Assembly: GCA_020634495.1 (NCBI GenBank)
Contig: JACKBR010000036.1
Coordinates: forward strand, 1-49,466
Length of the DNA: 49,466 nt
Origin: Ardenticatenaceae bacterium
GTDB lineage: Bacteria; Chloroflexota; Anaerolineae; Promineifilales; Promineifilaceae
Direction: 5' to 3'
The notes under the pieces were generated by a model. The model did not search any database and was not told the origin of the DNA. It saw only the letters and a list, made by a program, of their open reading frames with translations. Of the stretch, positions 39,424-47,518 are shown piece by piece (within the stretch, counting starts at the first letter, position 1; every line of letters begins with the position of its first letter). A program made the position numbers and the translations under genes.

Positions 39424-41973
39424 TTAACTAACGTCCCCGGCGTCTTGCCAGAAGCGGGCAACGCGCTGGCGCAGCAGTTGGTGTTCGGGCTGCTCAAGTT
39501 CGGGGTCTGCCTCGGCGATGGTTTGGGCTTCCGCCTGGGCAATTTTCAACATGTCCATGTCTAGCAGGGAAGCGAGCTTTAGTTCCGGCAACCCGCTTTG
39601 GCGACGGCCGAAAAATTCACCTGGGCCACGAATTTCTAAATCTTTTTCAGCCAGGGCAAACCCATCGTTGGTTTGGGTGAGGGCACCCAGCCGCTCCTCG
39701 GCGTCTGGTGTGTCGCTGTCGGCAACGAGGATGCAGTAGGATTGGTGTGCCCCACGCCCCACGCGCCCCCGGAACTGGTGCAGCTGGGCCAGGCCAAAGC
39801 GGTTGGCTCCGTCGATGAGCATGACGGTGCTGTTGGGTACATCCACCCCCACCTCGATAACCGACGTGGAAACCAAAATGTTGAGCTTGCCTTCATAAAA
39901 GTCACGCATGGTGCTTTCTTTTTCTTTGCCAGACAAACGGCCGTGTATCAACCCTACCTTCAAATCTGGGAAAACCTTGCTTTGCAGCCGCTCATGTTCT
40001 TCAACGGCCGCTTTGGCATCCACCTTGTCACTCTCCTCTACCAATGGGTAGATGAGGTACGCCTGGCGACCTTCACCCACCTGCTTGCGGATAAACGCAT
40101 AGGCGCGTTCCCGCTCGCGGGTGCGAATCCAGCGCGTTTTGATCTCCTGACGGCCGGGCGGCATCTCGTCCAAAATGGATAGATCAAGATCGCCGTACAG
40201 CGACAGGGCCAACGAGCGGGGGATGGGCGTGGCGCTCATGGTGAGCAGGTGGGGGCTAAATTGGCCGTCGGCTGGGCCTTTGGCGCGCAGCGCCTGCCGC
40301 TGGTCTACGCCAAAGCGGTGCTGCTCATCCACAATGGCCAACGCCAGGTTGCTAAACGTCACGTTTTCTTGAATGAGCGCGTGCGTGCCGATGGCCAGAT
40401 CGATCTGGTCATTGGATAGCTCGTCGTAAATGCGGGTTTTTTCAGCGGCCGAGGTGCTGCCAGTGAGCAAGCAGATGCGCAGGCCAAAGGGTTCTAACAG
40501 CGGGCGCAAACCATTAAAATGCTGCTCGGCCAGAATCTCGGTGGGGGCCATGAGGGCGGTTTGGTAGCCGCCTTTGGCTGCCAGCAGCAGGGCGGCTGCG
40601 GCCACGACGGTTTTGCCTGCACCCACATCGCCTTGCAGCAGGCGGTTCATGGGGGTGCTGGTGGCCATGTCCTGGACAATTTCTTGGATCACGCGCTGTT
40701 GGGCGCTGGTGAGGGTGTAGGGTAGGCTTTGTTGGAATTGGTCGAGTACGGCCGTATCCACACCAATTTCTACACCGGGCTGCGACTGCCACTCACGTCG
40801 GAAGCCTTGCATACCCAATTGCAGCAAAAACAGTTCATCAAAAATAAGGCGGCGACGCGCTTCATGCAGGGCGTGCTGGCTGTCTGGAAAGTGGTGCTGT
40901 TGCAGCGCTTCGGGCAGCGGTTCTAGCTTTTGCCGCTGGCGCACGCTTTGCGGCAGCGGGTCTGGTACGCGGGCGGCCCAATGATTTACCGTGCTGCGCA
41001 TGATGTCCCGCATCCGGTTGCTGCTCAACCCCTGCGTGAGCGGGTAAATGGGCACAATGCGCCGGGTGCGCAGCGGTTCTAGCTCCAGCGGTTCCCATTC
41101 CGGGGAATTAAAAACGGGGCGGCCCAAATATTGCTCCACCTTGCCGCTGATCACAATTTGCATCCCGGCTTTGAGCTTGTTGGCCAGCCACTGCTGATTG
41201 AACCAGGTTGCCTGTATTTGGCCCGTGCCGTCGCTAATGACTGATTGCACAATGACCTGGTTGTTGCGGCTGCGCCGGGCGCGGGTTTCCCAGATGGTGC
41301 CAATGACGGTGACCGTTTCGCCGTAAGCCAGCTTGTGAATTGGCTTCATCAGGGTGTAGTCGTCAAAGCGGCGGGGGAACAGGTAGAGCATATCCTCCAC
41401 GGTGGAGACGCCCAATTTGGCCAGATGTTCGGCCAGCTTGGGGCCAATGCCGCGTACGGCCGTTGCTGGTTGGGCTAAACCTTCTGGGTCTGGCTCGACG
41501 GGTTTGCGGCTGGCTGGCCCGCGATCCCACTTGCCCGATTTTTTCCTGGGCGGCTGGGGCGGTTCGCTAACCTGAATTGGCGTGGTTTTGGGCTGATCTT
41601 TGGCTGGCTGCGGCTGTGGTGCCGGTTTTTGGGGACGTGTTTCTGTTGGAGGAACGGCCGTTGGCGGCGCTTGGGCTGCGGCCGCTTTTGCGGGAGGGGC
41701 AGGCTTCTGCGCCTGGCGCTCCTTTACCTTGTTTTGCAGCTGCTCAATTGCTTTGGCCCGCGCTTCGGTGCCGGGCAAGCGGGCGTATCCTGCAAGCACA
41801 TCGGCGACCTGCTCCACCAGCGCCTTGTCCATTTCAGTGACGGCCTCATCTCGCGCTTGCCCAACCCAAAACGTGGCAAACTGCCGAATGCCGCCAACCA
41901 CTGCTTTATTTTTGAATCCCTGACTGGCTTCTAAATCCAATACACGTTGCAATCTTTTTAGCGCTTTTTTCAT
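39424..41973 (-). CDS. recG: ATP-dependent DNA helicase RecG
   Basis: At 849 residues it is longer than E. coli RecG (693) because of an N-terminal extension: a helical region (1-~95) and a Pro/Ala/Lys-rich linker (~95-165). The helicase is complete: wedge/OB domain (GETVTVIGTIWETRARRSRN), Walker A GDVGAGKTVVAAAAL, motif II as IVDEQHRFGVDQR, then LIHGRLSGKEKE and QFRGRVGRGAHQS. The C-terminal RecG end (GPGEFFGRRQSGLPELKLA) is present. RecG remodels stalled forks and Holliday junctions. It lies between a degV gene and coaD, as in the yloU-yloV-recG order of Bacillus. Confidence 0.95.
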   Translation of the reverse strand: MKKALKRLQRVLDLEASQGFKNKAVVGGIRQFATFWVGQARDEAVTEMDKALVEQVADVLAGYARLPGTEARAKAIEQLQNKVKERQAQKPAPPAKAAAAQAPPTAVPPTETRPQKPAPQPQPAKDQPKTTPIQVSEPPQPPRKKSGKWDRGPASRKPVEPDPEGLAQPATAVRGIGPKLAEHLAKLGVSTVEDMLYLFPRRFDDYTLMKPIHKLAYGETVTVIGTIWETRARRSRNNQVIVQSVISDGTGQIQATWFNQQWLANKLKAGMQIVISGKVEQYLGRPVFNSPEWEPLELEPLRTRRIVPIYPLTQGLSSNRMRDIMRSTVNHWAARVPDPLPQSVRQRQKLEPLPEALQQHHFPDSQHALHEARRRLIFDELFLLQLGMQGFRREWQSQPGVEIGVDTAVLDQFQQSLPYTLTSAQQRVIQEIVQDMATSTPMNRLLQGDVGAGKTVVAAAALLLAAKGGYQTALMAPTEILAEQHFNGLRPLLEPFGLRICLLTGSTSAAEKTRIYDELSNDQIDLAIGTHALIQENVTFSNLALAIVDEQHRFGVDQRQALRAKGPADGQFSPHLLTMSATPIPRSLALSLYGDLDLSILDEMPPGRQEIKTRWIRTRERERAYAFIRKQVGEGRQAYLIYPLVEESDKVDAKAAVEEHERLQSKVFPDLKVGLIHGRLSGKEKESTMRDFYEGKLNILVSTSVIEVGVDVPNSTVMLIDGANRFGLAQLHQFRGRVGRGAHQSYCILVADSDTPDAEERLGALTQTNDGFALAEKDLEIRGPGEFFGRRQSGLPELKLASLLDMDMLKIAQAEAQTIAEADPELEQPEHQLLRQRVARFWQDAGDVS

Positions 41974-42084
41974 GTGAGAGAGTTTATCCTAATGGATGAT
42001 GTCTAATCAAATTTGATTGTGCAGAGAGTAGCGATCAGAGATTGGAGATTGTTTTAATCTCTAATCTCCTGTTCCTAATCCCTC

Positions 42085-42942
42085 TTATTTCTTTGTCAGT
42101 GCGGAAACGGCCGCAAAGCCCACCGCCCCCACGCCCAAATGGGTTCCAATGGCTGGCGTGACGCCCTGAATGATTGGCGCGGCATCTGACAGGCTGGCAA
42201 ATAAATCGCTAGACATCTGGCAAAGTTCTTCGGCCGTTTCCTGTGCATTGACGTGAATAATGGCCAATCGCTCAAAAGGTGCCAGCTCGGATACCATTTT
42301 TAGCATCTGGCTGAGGGCTCGCTTGCGCGTTCTTACCTTTGCTGCTGCCGAAATAACGCCATCGGTGATCATCATGATGGGCTTAATTTGCAGCAGAGAC
42401 CCGATGCCAAACTGTGCCCAGCTCACCCGCCCGCTGCGATGCAGCGATTCCAGCGAATCGATCATGCCAAACACGCGGGTGCGGCGCACTTTTTCATTGA
42501 GCATGGCAATGATTTCGGCAACCGTTTGGCCAGCAGCGGCGGCTTCTGCCGCCAGCAGCACCAGCAGCCCTGCCCCCAGCGTAATCTGGCGGGTGTCGAA
42601 CAAGGACACGGGGGCAGACCGGGCAGCCGCTGCACCCAGCCGGGCTGTGTTGTAAATGGCGCTCAAATCATGGGCGATGTGCATCGATAAAATATGGGTC
42701 GCGCCTGCGGCCGTTAGCTGCTCGTAAAGCTGGGTAAATGTCCCCACGGACGGTGCGGCCGTTGTGGGGTATTGGGCAAAGGTGGGGAGTTGATCATAAA
42801 ATTGTTCGCGACTAATCTCAACCCCTTCCAGATAGCTAGCTTCACCCACGTTGATGTAAACAGGCACAACAGTAATATCAAATTGGCGGGCCAGTTCTGG
42901 TGGCACATCGCAGGCGCTGTCAGTTACGATTTTTATCGTCAT
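42085..42942 (-). CDS. DegV-family fatty-acid-binding protein (FakB-like), second copy
   Basis: 285 residues: VTDSACDVPPELA (5-17), TTAAPSVGTFTQLYEQL (~60), MHIAHDLSAIYNTARLGA (~90) and DSLESLHRSGRVSWAQFGI (~162) mark the DegV fold. It should hold a fatty acid for phosphorylation by FakA, whose gene lies 87 nt upstream in the same direction. The other DegV gene (28754) is remote, so this is the dedicated FakB candidate. TCTAATC-type words fill the 111-nt spacer to recG. Confidence 0.92.
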   Translation of the reverse strand: MTIKIVTDSACDVPPELARQFDITVVPVYINVGEASYLEGVEISREQFYDQLPTFAQYPTTAAPSVGTFTQLYEQLTAAGATHILSMHIAHDLSAIYNTARLGAAAARSAPVSLFDTRQITLGAGLLVLLAAEAAAAGQTVAEIIAMLNEKVRRTRVFGMIDSLESLHRSGRVSWAQFGIGSLLQIKPIMMITDGVISAAAKVRTRKRALSQMLKMVSELAPFERLAIIHVNAQETAEELCQMSSDLFASLSDAAPIIQGVTPAIGTHLGVGAVGFAAVSALTKK

Positions 42943-42959
42943 GGAGAAGGTTTACTTTT

Positions 42960-43015
42960 AACCTCCCGCAGGTTTAGTCAAATGCGTTCATTTTCGAGAG
43001 AACCTGCGGGAGGTT
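42960..43015. repeat. REPIN-like inverted repeat AACCTCCCGCAGGTT, copy 2
   Basis: Arms at 42960-42974 and 43001-43015 are identical to copy 1 at 39356, again with a 26-nt spacer whose sequence differs. It sits between the fakA and degV genes and would form a hairpin in their joint transcript. Confidence 0.85.
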
Positions 43016-43029
43016 TTGCTGTAGAGCGT

Positions 43030-44751
43030 TTATTCCGCTCCTAAAATGTAAAAGTAATAAGGTTGCCCACCAGCAAGCAGCTCGATTTCGATCTCTTCGT
43101 ACTGTTCTTCAATTTGGCCAGCAAGCTCTTGTGCCTCGTCTTCGGTAATGTCCTGGCCGTAGTAGAGGGAGAGCAGTTCGCGCTCTTCCATTTCCATGGC
43201 CGTAAGCACGGCCGTGAGAACGGCCGTTAATTCCGAACCAGATGTGCATAAACGGCCGTCTACCAACCCAATAAATTCGCCCTCGTTCACCTCCACACCA
43301 TCCAGCGTCACGGTGCGCGTAGCCCGGGTGATTTCTCCGGTAGAAACATCTTGGGCGGCGTCACACATGGCAGCGGCCGTTTCCTCTAGCGTGCCGTCTG
43401 GATTCAGCGACAGCAGGGCGCTAAGCCCTTGCGGAGCGGTTTTGGTGGGCACCACCGCCACATGTTTGGGGCTGAGGTCGCGGGCGGCTTCGGCGGCCAG
43501 GATAATGTTTTTGTTGTTGGGCAAAATGATGACTTTGTCTGTGGGCACGTCCTGAATGGCCTGAAACAGCTCTTCGATGCTGGGATTGTTGGTTTGGCCG
43601 CCGTTGACGACGTAGGAGACGCCCATGCTGCGGAAAATTTCGGCCAGCCCGTCCCCGGCGGCCACGGCGACGACCCCAATTTGCCCTGGCTGCACGGTGG
43701 GTTTAATGAGGGGAACGGCCGTTGCCACTGGCGTAGCAGGCAAATGCACAATCTCTTCCATTTGCATCTGCATGTTTTCTACCACCACATCCGTAATCTT
43801 GCCCAGGCTGATGCCGTAGGAAATTGGCACGCCGGGGTCTTTAACGTGGATATGAACTTTAATAGTTGATTCGTCTCCCACAACTACCGTTGAATCCCCC
43901 ATGGCATCGATACGGCTGCGCACTTCGGTCACGTTCAAATTTTGGCCCATCAAAATGAACTGCACATCATACGGATTTTCGATCTCGCCGCCATCGGGCA
44001 TGGCCAGTTCTTGGGCCGTAATTTGCTGCTGAAACCCAACATTGTTGCTGCTGGGCACGGCAGAAAGCTTTAGCTCGTTCATCTTGCCGTAGACATAGCG
44101 CAGCATTCCTTCAAAAATGTAGACCAGCCCTTGCCCGCCAGAGTCAACCACGCCTGCCTGCTTCAGAATGGCTAACTGCTCTGGGGTTCGCTCCAGAGCC
44201 TGGTTGCAGCGTTCCAGCACCCGCTCCAGCAAAAAGCGCAGGTCGCGGCTCTTTTTGGCAGCGTCGGCGGCTTCGCTGGCTCCTTCGCGAATTATGGTGA
44301 GGATGGTGCCTTCGACGGGCTTCATCACGCCACCGTAAGCGGTTTCTGAGGCGGCCTGGAAGGCGTCGGCCAGTTCTTGGGCGTTAAACGTTTCTTTGCC
44401 TTTCAGCCCTTTGGCCAGGCCGCGCCAAATCTGGCTAAGGATGACGCCAGAGTTGCCCCGCGCACCCATAAGGGCTCCATGAGCCAACTGTTCGGCAATC
44501 TTACCGACGTGCTCTTCTTCACTATTTTGCACACGGCCGTATGCCGAGCGCATCGTTAGCAGCATGTTGGTTCCCGTATCGCCATCCGGTACGGGGAACA
44601 CGTTGAGCGCGTTGACGTGTTGGTGGTTTTGGTCCAGCCAGTTGAGGGCGGCAAAGGCCAACTTTTTGAGCTGCTGGCCGTTGCAATGCAGCCATTTGGG
44701 TGGGGGTGGGGCCGCCATTTGCGTGGCTTCTGTTGTGTGGGTTTGTGTCAC
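43030..44751 (-). CDS. fakA: Fatty acid kinase catalytic subunit FakA (DAK2/YloV-like)
   Basis: 573 residues. The N-terminal DhaL-like kinase domain carries NVFPVPDGDTGTNMLLTM (Mg-ATP aspartates, near residue 50), GARGNSGVILSQIWRG (~95) and AYGGVMKPVEGTIL. A middle domain and a C-terminal FakA domain follow (VIILPNNKNIILAAEAA, PTKTAPQGLSALL). With FakB it phosphorylates fatty acids for phospholipid synthesis. GTG 44751 is chosen because GGAG precedes it; TTG 44781 has none. Residues around 525 hold a tandem LTAVLTAVLTAM made by ACGGCCGT units spaced 12 nt apart. The order Asp23-FakA-DegV-RecG matches Bacillus yloU-yloV-recG. Confidence 0.93.
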   Translation of the reverse strand: MTQTHTTEATQMAAPPPPKWLHCNGQQLKKLAFAALNWLDQNHQHVNALNVFPVPDGDTGTNMLLTMRSAYGRVQNSEEEHVGKIAEQLAHGALMGARGNSGVILSQIWRGLAKGLKGKETFNAQELADAFQAASETAYGGVMKPVEGTILTIIREGASEAADAAKKSRDLRFLLERVLERCNQALERTPEQLAILKQAGVVDSGGQGLVYIFEGMLRYVYGKMNELKLSAVPSSNNVGFQQQITAQELAMPDGGEIENPYDVQFILMGQNLNVTEVRSRIDAMGDSTVVVGDESTIKVHIHVKDPGVPISYGISLGKITDVVVENMQMQMEEIVHLPATPVATAVPLIKPTVQPGQIGVVAVAAGDGLAEIFRSMGVSYVVNGGQTNNPSIEELFQAIQDVPTDKVIILPNNKNIILAAEAARDLSPKHVAVVPTKTAPQGLSALLSLNPDGTLEETAAAMCDAAQDVSTGEITRATRTVTLDGVEVNEGEFIGLVDGRLCTSGSELTAVLTAVLTAMEMEERELLSLYYGQDITEDEAQELAGQIEEQYEEIEIELLAGGQPYYFYILGAE

Positions 44752-44784
44752 GAATTCTTCTCCGAAAGACAAATTGCCCAATTG

Positions 44785-44841
44785 CTCAATTACTTAATTA
44801 CGGCTGCAATTAGGTAATTGGGTAATTAAGTAATTTGGTAA
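44785..44841. repeat. AATTAC(C/T)-word inverted repeats
   Basis: The spacer between the Asp23 and fakA genes is made of AATTACTTAATTAC, AATTAGGTAATTGGGTAATT and AAGTAATTTGGTAATTA, which pair with each other in several registers. There is no other signal apart from the ribosome site of fakA. Confidence 0.55.
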
Positions 44842-45213
44842 TTAGCTGTTCTCTTTTCCCATGCGCAGGCCCTGGACAAAGACGTTCACCTCGCGGACGG
44901 CCATGCCCAGCGCTTTTTCTACATGAAATTTGACGGTGTGCTGAATGCTTTCGGCCACGGCCCGAATGCGGACACCGTATTCTACAATGACGTAGACATC
45001 TATGGTGATTTCGCCATTCTCGATGGCCACGTCTATGCCGCGCTTACTGTCGCGGGAGAGCAGGTTGGCGATGCCATTGGCTAAATTTTTATTGGCCATG
45101 CCCACCACACCATAACATTGATTCACTGCCTGGTTGGCGATGGTGGTAACGGCCGTTGTCGAAATATCTATCACGCCGAGATTTCCTTCTTGGTCATGCG
45201 ATTGTGCAGACAT
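44842..45213 (-). CDS. Asp23/Gls24-family protein (YloU-like)
   Basis: 123 residues with the Asp23 domain: DISTTAVTTIANQAVNQCYG, VAIENGEITIDVYVIVEYGV and GMAVREVNVFVQGLRM. CAGGAG precedes the ATG. It heads the minus-strand envelope/lipid block and is followed by fakA, the usual yloU-yloV pairing. It may connect to regulation of fatty-acid use. No DNA-binding motif is seen. Confidence 0.9.
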   Translation of the reverse strand: MSAQSHDQEGNLGVIDISTTAVTTIANQAVNQCYGVVGMANKNLANGIANLLSRDSKRGIDVAIENGEITIDVYVIVEYGVRIRAVAESIQHTVKFHVEKALGMAVREVNVFVQGLRMGKENS

Positions 45214-45303
45214 GGTAACTCCTGAAATGTTTCAGCAGAACTGTTAAACTCGCAATTGTATCATAACCTGTTGGGAAGGCATCTGTGCCCAAACTAAACC
45301 GTC

Positions 45304-45390
45304 ATTCCCGCAAAGGCGGGAATCCAGCTTCTCCATCGAAAAGAATGCTTGCCTGCCGGAGTTTATCCTCGCGAAGGCGAGAGCAAGCAC
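45304..45390. repeat. Hairpins ATTCCCGC-aaag-GCGGGAAT and TGCTTGC...GCAAGCA (REP-like)
   Basis: The 282-nt gap before the LRR fragment has two adjacent hairpins. The first (45304-45323) has an 8-bp stem. The second is nested: TGCTTGC (45347-45353) with GCAAGCA, and CTCGC-gaag-GCGAG inside. The wording (GTCATTCCCGCAAAGGCGGG) resembles a REP-like repeat seen in many unrelated bacteria. The remainder of the gap is featureless. Confidence 0.6.
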
Positions 45391-45495
45391 GACAAGGAAA
45401 ATGGTTTAATTGAAATGAAGTGCGGCCTGTCAGGTCTGGGTAAACTGCTGTAAAATGAATGTGTATTCAGTGCCTGACGTTAGCGAGGAACCCAA

Positions 45496-45585
45496 ATGAA
45501 CCAACAAGAACTACGCCAACTAATTGACCGCGCCGCCGCCGAAGAATGGACAGAACTAAACTTAAACAATCAAGAATTGATCCAG
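45496..45585 (+). pseudogene. N-terminal fragment of a leucine-rich-repeat protein gene
   Basis: ATG 45496 opens MNQQELRQLIDRAAAEEW followed by TELNLNNQELIQ, the standard N-terminal cap and first repeat of bacterial LRR (ROCO-like) proteins. The expected continuation (LPPEIG...) is absent: from about 45586 the sequence belongs to the 3' end of the mevalonate kinase gene on the other strand, and the frame stops at 45636. About 30 codons remain of what is usually a protein of several hundred residues. AGGAA lies upstream, so it might still be translated. Confidence 0.7.
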
Positions 45586-45601
45586 CCCGGCGAAGAGACG
45601 G

Positions 45602-46369
45602 TCATTTTTGCAGCCAGGTGTGGTTTTCGGTCATGAGCTGGCCCACTTTCGTTACGTCTCCGGCTTCGATGGCTTGACGGGCAGCTTGGGCAATACGGCC
45701 GCATTCATCAAAAATGCGGCTAAATTTGGCAGGCTGCTGGTTGTACTGGCGGCGCACGTCGCCCACCGCCACTTTGGTGCTGCTGCGCACGCCGGTGTCT
45801 GCCACCACAAAGCGCAGCGGCACGGCCACCCGAAATGGCTCAATCTGGTTCTTGGGCGATTGGCGGACAAAGTAAATGGGCTGCTCGTAGGCCACCACCG
45901 TGTTGTCGATGCCGCTGGGCGTGCCGTGATGAATTTTTTCCACCTCATACGTCAGGGCAGAGACCATCTCGTTGCTTTGCAAATCGGGCCGATTCAGGTG
46001 CTGCGCCAGGGCGCGGATGATCGCGGCCGCAATCGCTGCCCCGCTGCCCATGCCGCTGGCAATGGGAATCTGGCTGTTCACGCGAATGGTCACGTCAGGA
46101 ATTTGGTGGATTTGGGCCGCATCCAGCACCAGCCGGGCCGCCAGGGCCAAAGCGTCATCGTCGGGCAAATCTTGCAGCCGGTCATGCCGCTCCAAATCGG
46201 GGGCGATGATGTAGCAGTTGTTGCTGGAGGAGTGGGTGACGGTGGCTTTGGCTCTTAGTTGGGAGATGGGGGCGGCAATGGCGGGACGGCCGTACACCAC
46301 CGCATGTTCGCCAAACAAAATAATCTTGCCCGGAGCCGATGCCTGAGTGACAGGGTTAAAATCGATCAT
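45602..46369 (-). pseudogene. mvk: Mevalonate kinase, truncated and probably frameshifted at the 3' end
   Basis: The 255 residues hold GHMP-kinase motifs 1 and 2: APGKIILFGEHAVVYGRPA (11-29) and PIASGMGSGAAIAAAII (~104-120), and GTPSGIDNTVVAYE (~150). Family members are usually ~310-330 residues, and motif 3 (KxTGAGGGG-like) near the C-terminus is missing. The frame ends at TGA after TENHTWLQK. One extra base in the A-run would continue it as MTVSSP, the family consensus, up to ~45587, where the LRR fragment begins. Either the gene is broken or the protein has lost its C-terminal domain. It overlaps the UbiA-type gene by 4 nt, so the two are coupled. Confidence 0.75.
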
Positions 46370-47241
46370 TGGCCAAAAATGTAGAGGGTGAGGAACACCA
46401 CCAGGGCAAATCCGATGAGCGAAACCTGGAAGGAGCGATCCCGCAGCAAAATATCTTCCGGCGCGCCGCCCAATTCCCGCACGTGAATCAAATACAGGTA
46501 GCGGAAAATGGCATACAGCACAAACGGAATCGTTAGCATCATCAGATGGTTTTCTGGCAGCCCCTCAGCCAAAAAGGTGTAGAGGCTGTAAGACACAACC
46601 GCGCTGGTGGTCACGATTCCCAGCAGGCGATCAATGAGTTCCAGGTTGTACTCTTTGAGGATAGCGCGATGGCTGTCTGCATTTTGGCCCAGCAAAACCA
46701 GTTCATGCCGCCGCTTGCCCAGCACCATGAACAAGGCTAAAAAGCCGCCAAACAGATAGAGCCACGGCGAAAACCGCTGCACGTCGATGACGGTGACCCC
46801 CGCAGCGATGCGCAGCACAAAGCCAGCTGTCACAATAGAAATGTCTAGCAGCACCACGTGCTTAAGCCAAAAAGAGTAGGCGATCTGGCTGAGCAGGTAC
46901 GCCAGCAGCACCAGGCCAAAGTAGAGATTTAGCAGCAGGCCAGCCGCCAGGCTGCCCAGGGCAAAGACGACAGCGGCAATGAGCGCTATTTGCGGTTTGA
47001 GGGTTCCAGCAGGTAACGGCCGTTTCTTTTTTACAGGGTGCTGGCGATCATTTTCAATATCAGCCAGATCGTTCATGATGTAGACCGCGCTGGACATGAG
47101 GCACAACAAAATAAACGCGCCTATCGTCGGCAGCAAATAAGCTGTTTCCAGCAGCTTGCCATCAAAAAAGAGGGCTACAAAAACAAAGCCATTTTTGGTC
47201 CATTGGCGGGGACGCATTGTTTTGAGTAGGGGTAGCAGCAA
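46366..47241 (-). CDS. UbiA-family prenyltransferase (decaprenyl-phosphate phosphoribosyltransferase-like)
   Basis: From TTG 47241 (GGGAG before it) the protein has 291 residues, the family norm; the longer frame upstream has no ribosome site. It has 8-9 helices. The first Asp-rich motif is NDLADIENDRQHPVKKKRP (~residues 58-76), and the second region is HRAILKEYNLELIDRLLGI. The opening MRPRQWTKNGFVFVALFF is typical of the Rv3806c-like branch, which transfers phosphoribose to decaprenyl phosphate for decaprenyl-phosphate-arabinose. That identity is likely, not certain. The conserved RP of motif 1 is encoded by an ACGGCCGT palindrome. It shares a 4-nt overlap with the mevalonate kinase gene. 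Confidence 0.85.
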   Translation of the reverse strand: MLLPLLKTMRPRQWTKNGFVFVALFFDGKLLETAYLLPTIGAFILLCLMSSAVYIMNDLADIENDRQHPVKKKRPLPAGTLKPQIALIAAVVFALGSLAAGLLLNLYFGLVLLAYLLSQIAYSFWLKHVVLLDISIVTAGFVLRIAAGVTVIDVQRFSPWLYLFGGFLALFMVLGKRRHELVLLGQNADSHRAILKEYNLELIDRLLGIVTTSAVVSYSLYTFLAEGLPENHLMMLTIPFVLYAIFRYLYLIHVRELGGAPEDILLRDRSFQVSLIGFALVVFLTLYIFGQ

Positions 47242-47421
47242 CAGTTCTCTCCCAAAATATTTAATGTTTAGGGCAGACAATACCAGAGAAGAGTGGCACG
47301 ACGTTGTCCTAAAGTAATGAAATTCATCATAATCTTGTAAAAGTGGCCAGTGTAGCGCAGCGGTACCCGACGCGCAACGCGCCAAGGGCGGAGTCACTCT
47401 TTTACCAATGTCAGTTTTTCT

Positions 47422-47475
47422 CACGCAAAGACGCATAGGTTAACACCGGGAATCTTTGCGCTTTCGCGTGAAATT
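47422..47475. repeat. Inverted CACGCAAAGACGC / GCGCTTTCGCGTG repeat in a 277-nt gap
   Basis: TCACGCAAAGACGCA (47424-47438) faces TTTGCGCTTTCGCGTGA (47453-47469), an imperfect inverted pair of the CGCAAAGGCGC family. The rest of the 47242-47518 gap contains a GC-rich stretch (47350-47395) with small hairpins that does not fold as a tRNA, and no clear promoter. Confidence 0.5.
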
Positions 47476-47518
47476 TTCTTGCGATTTGCTACTTTGGTAA
47501 AGGCGCGAATGGTTGGTT

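Noticed and set aside
47345..47400. Possible tRNA or small RNA in a GC-rich stretch
   Set aside because: No T-loop (GTTCRAN) or acceptor stem that closes could be found on either strand.
46366..47436. Longer UbiA-type frame starting at 47436
   Set aside because: The extra 65 residues are not membrane-like, resemble translated spacer repeats and lack a ribosome site.
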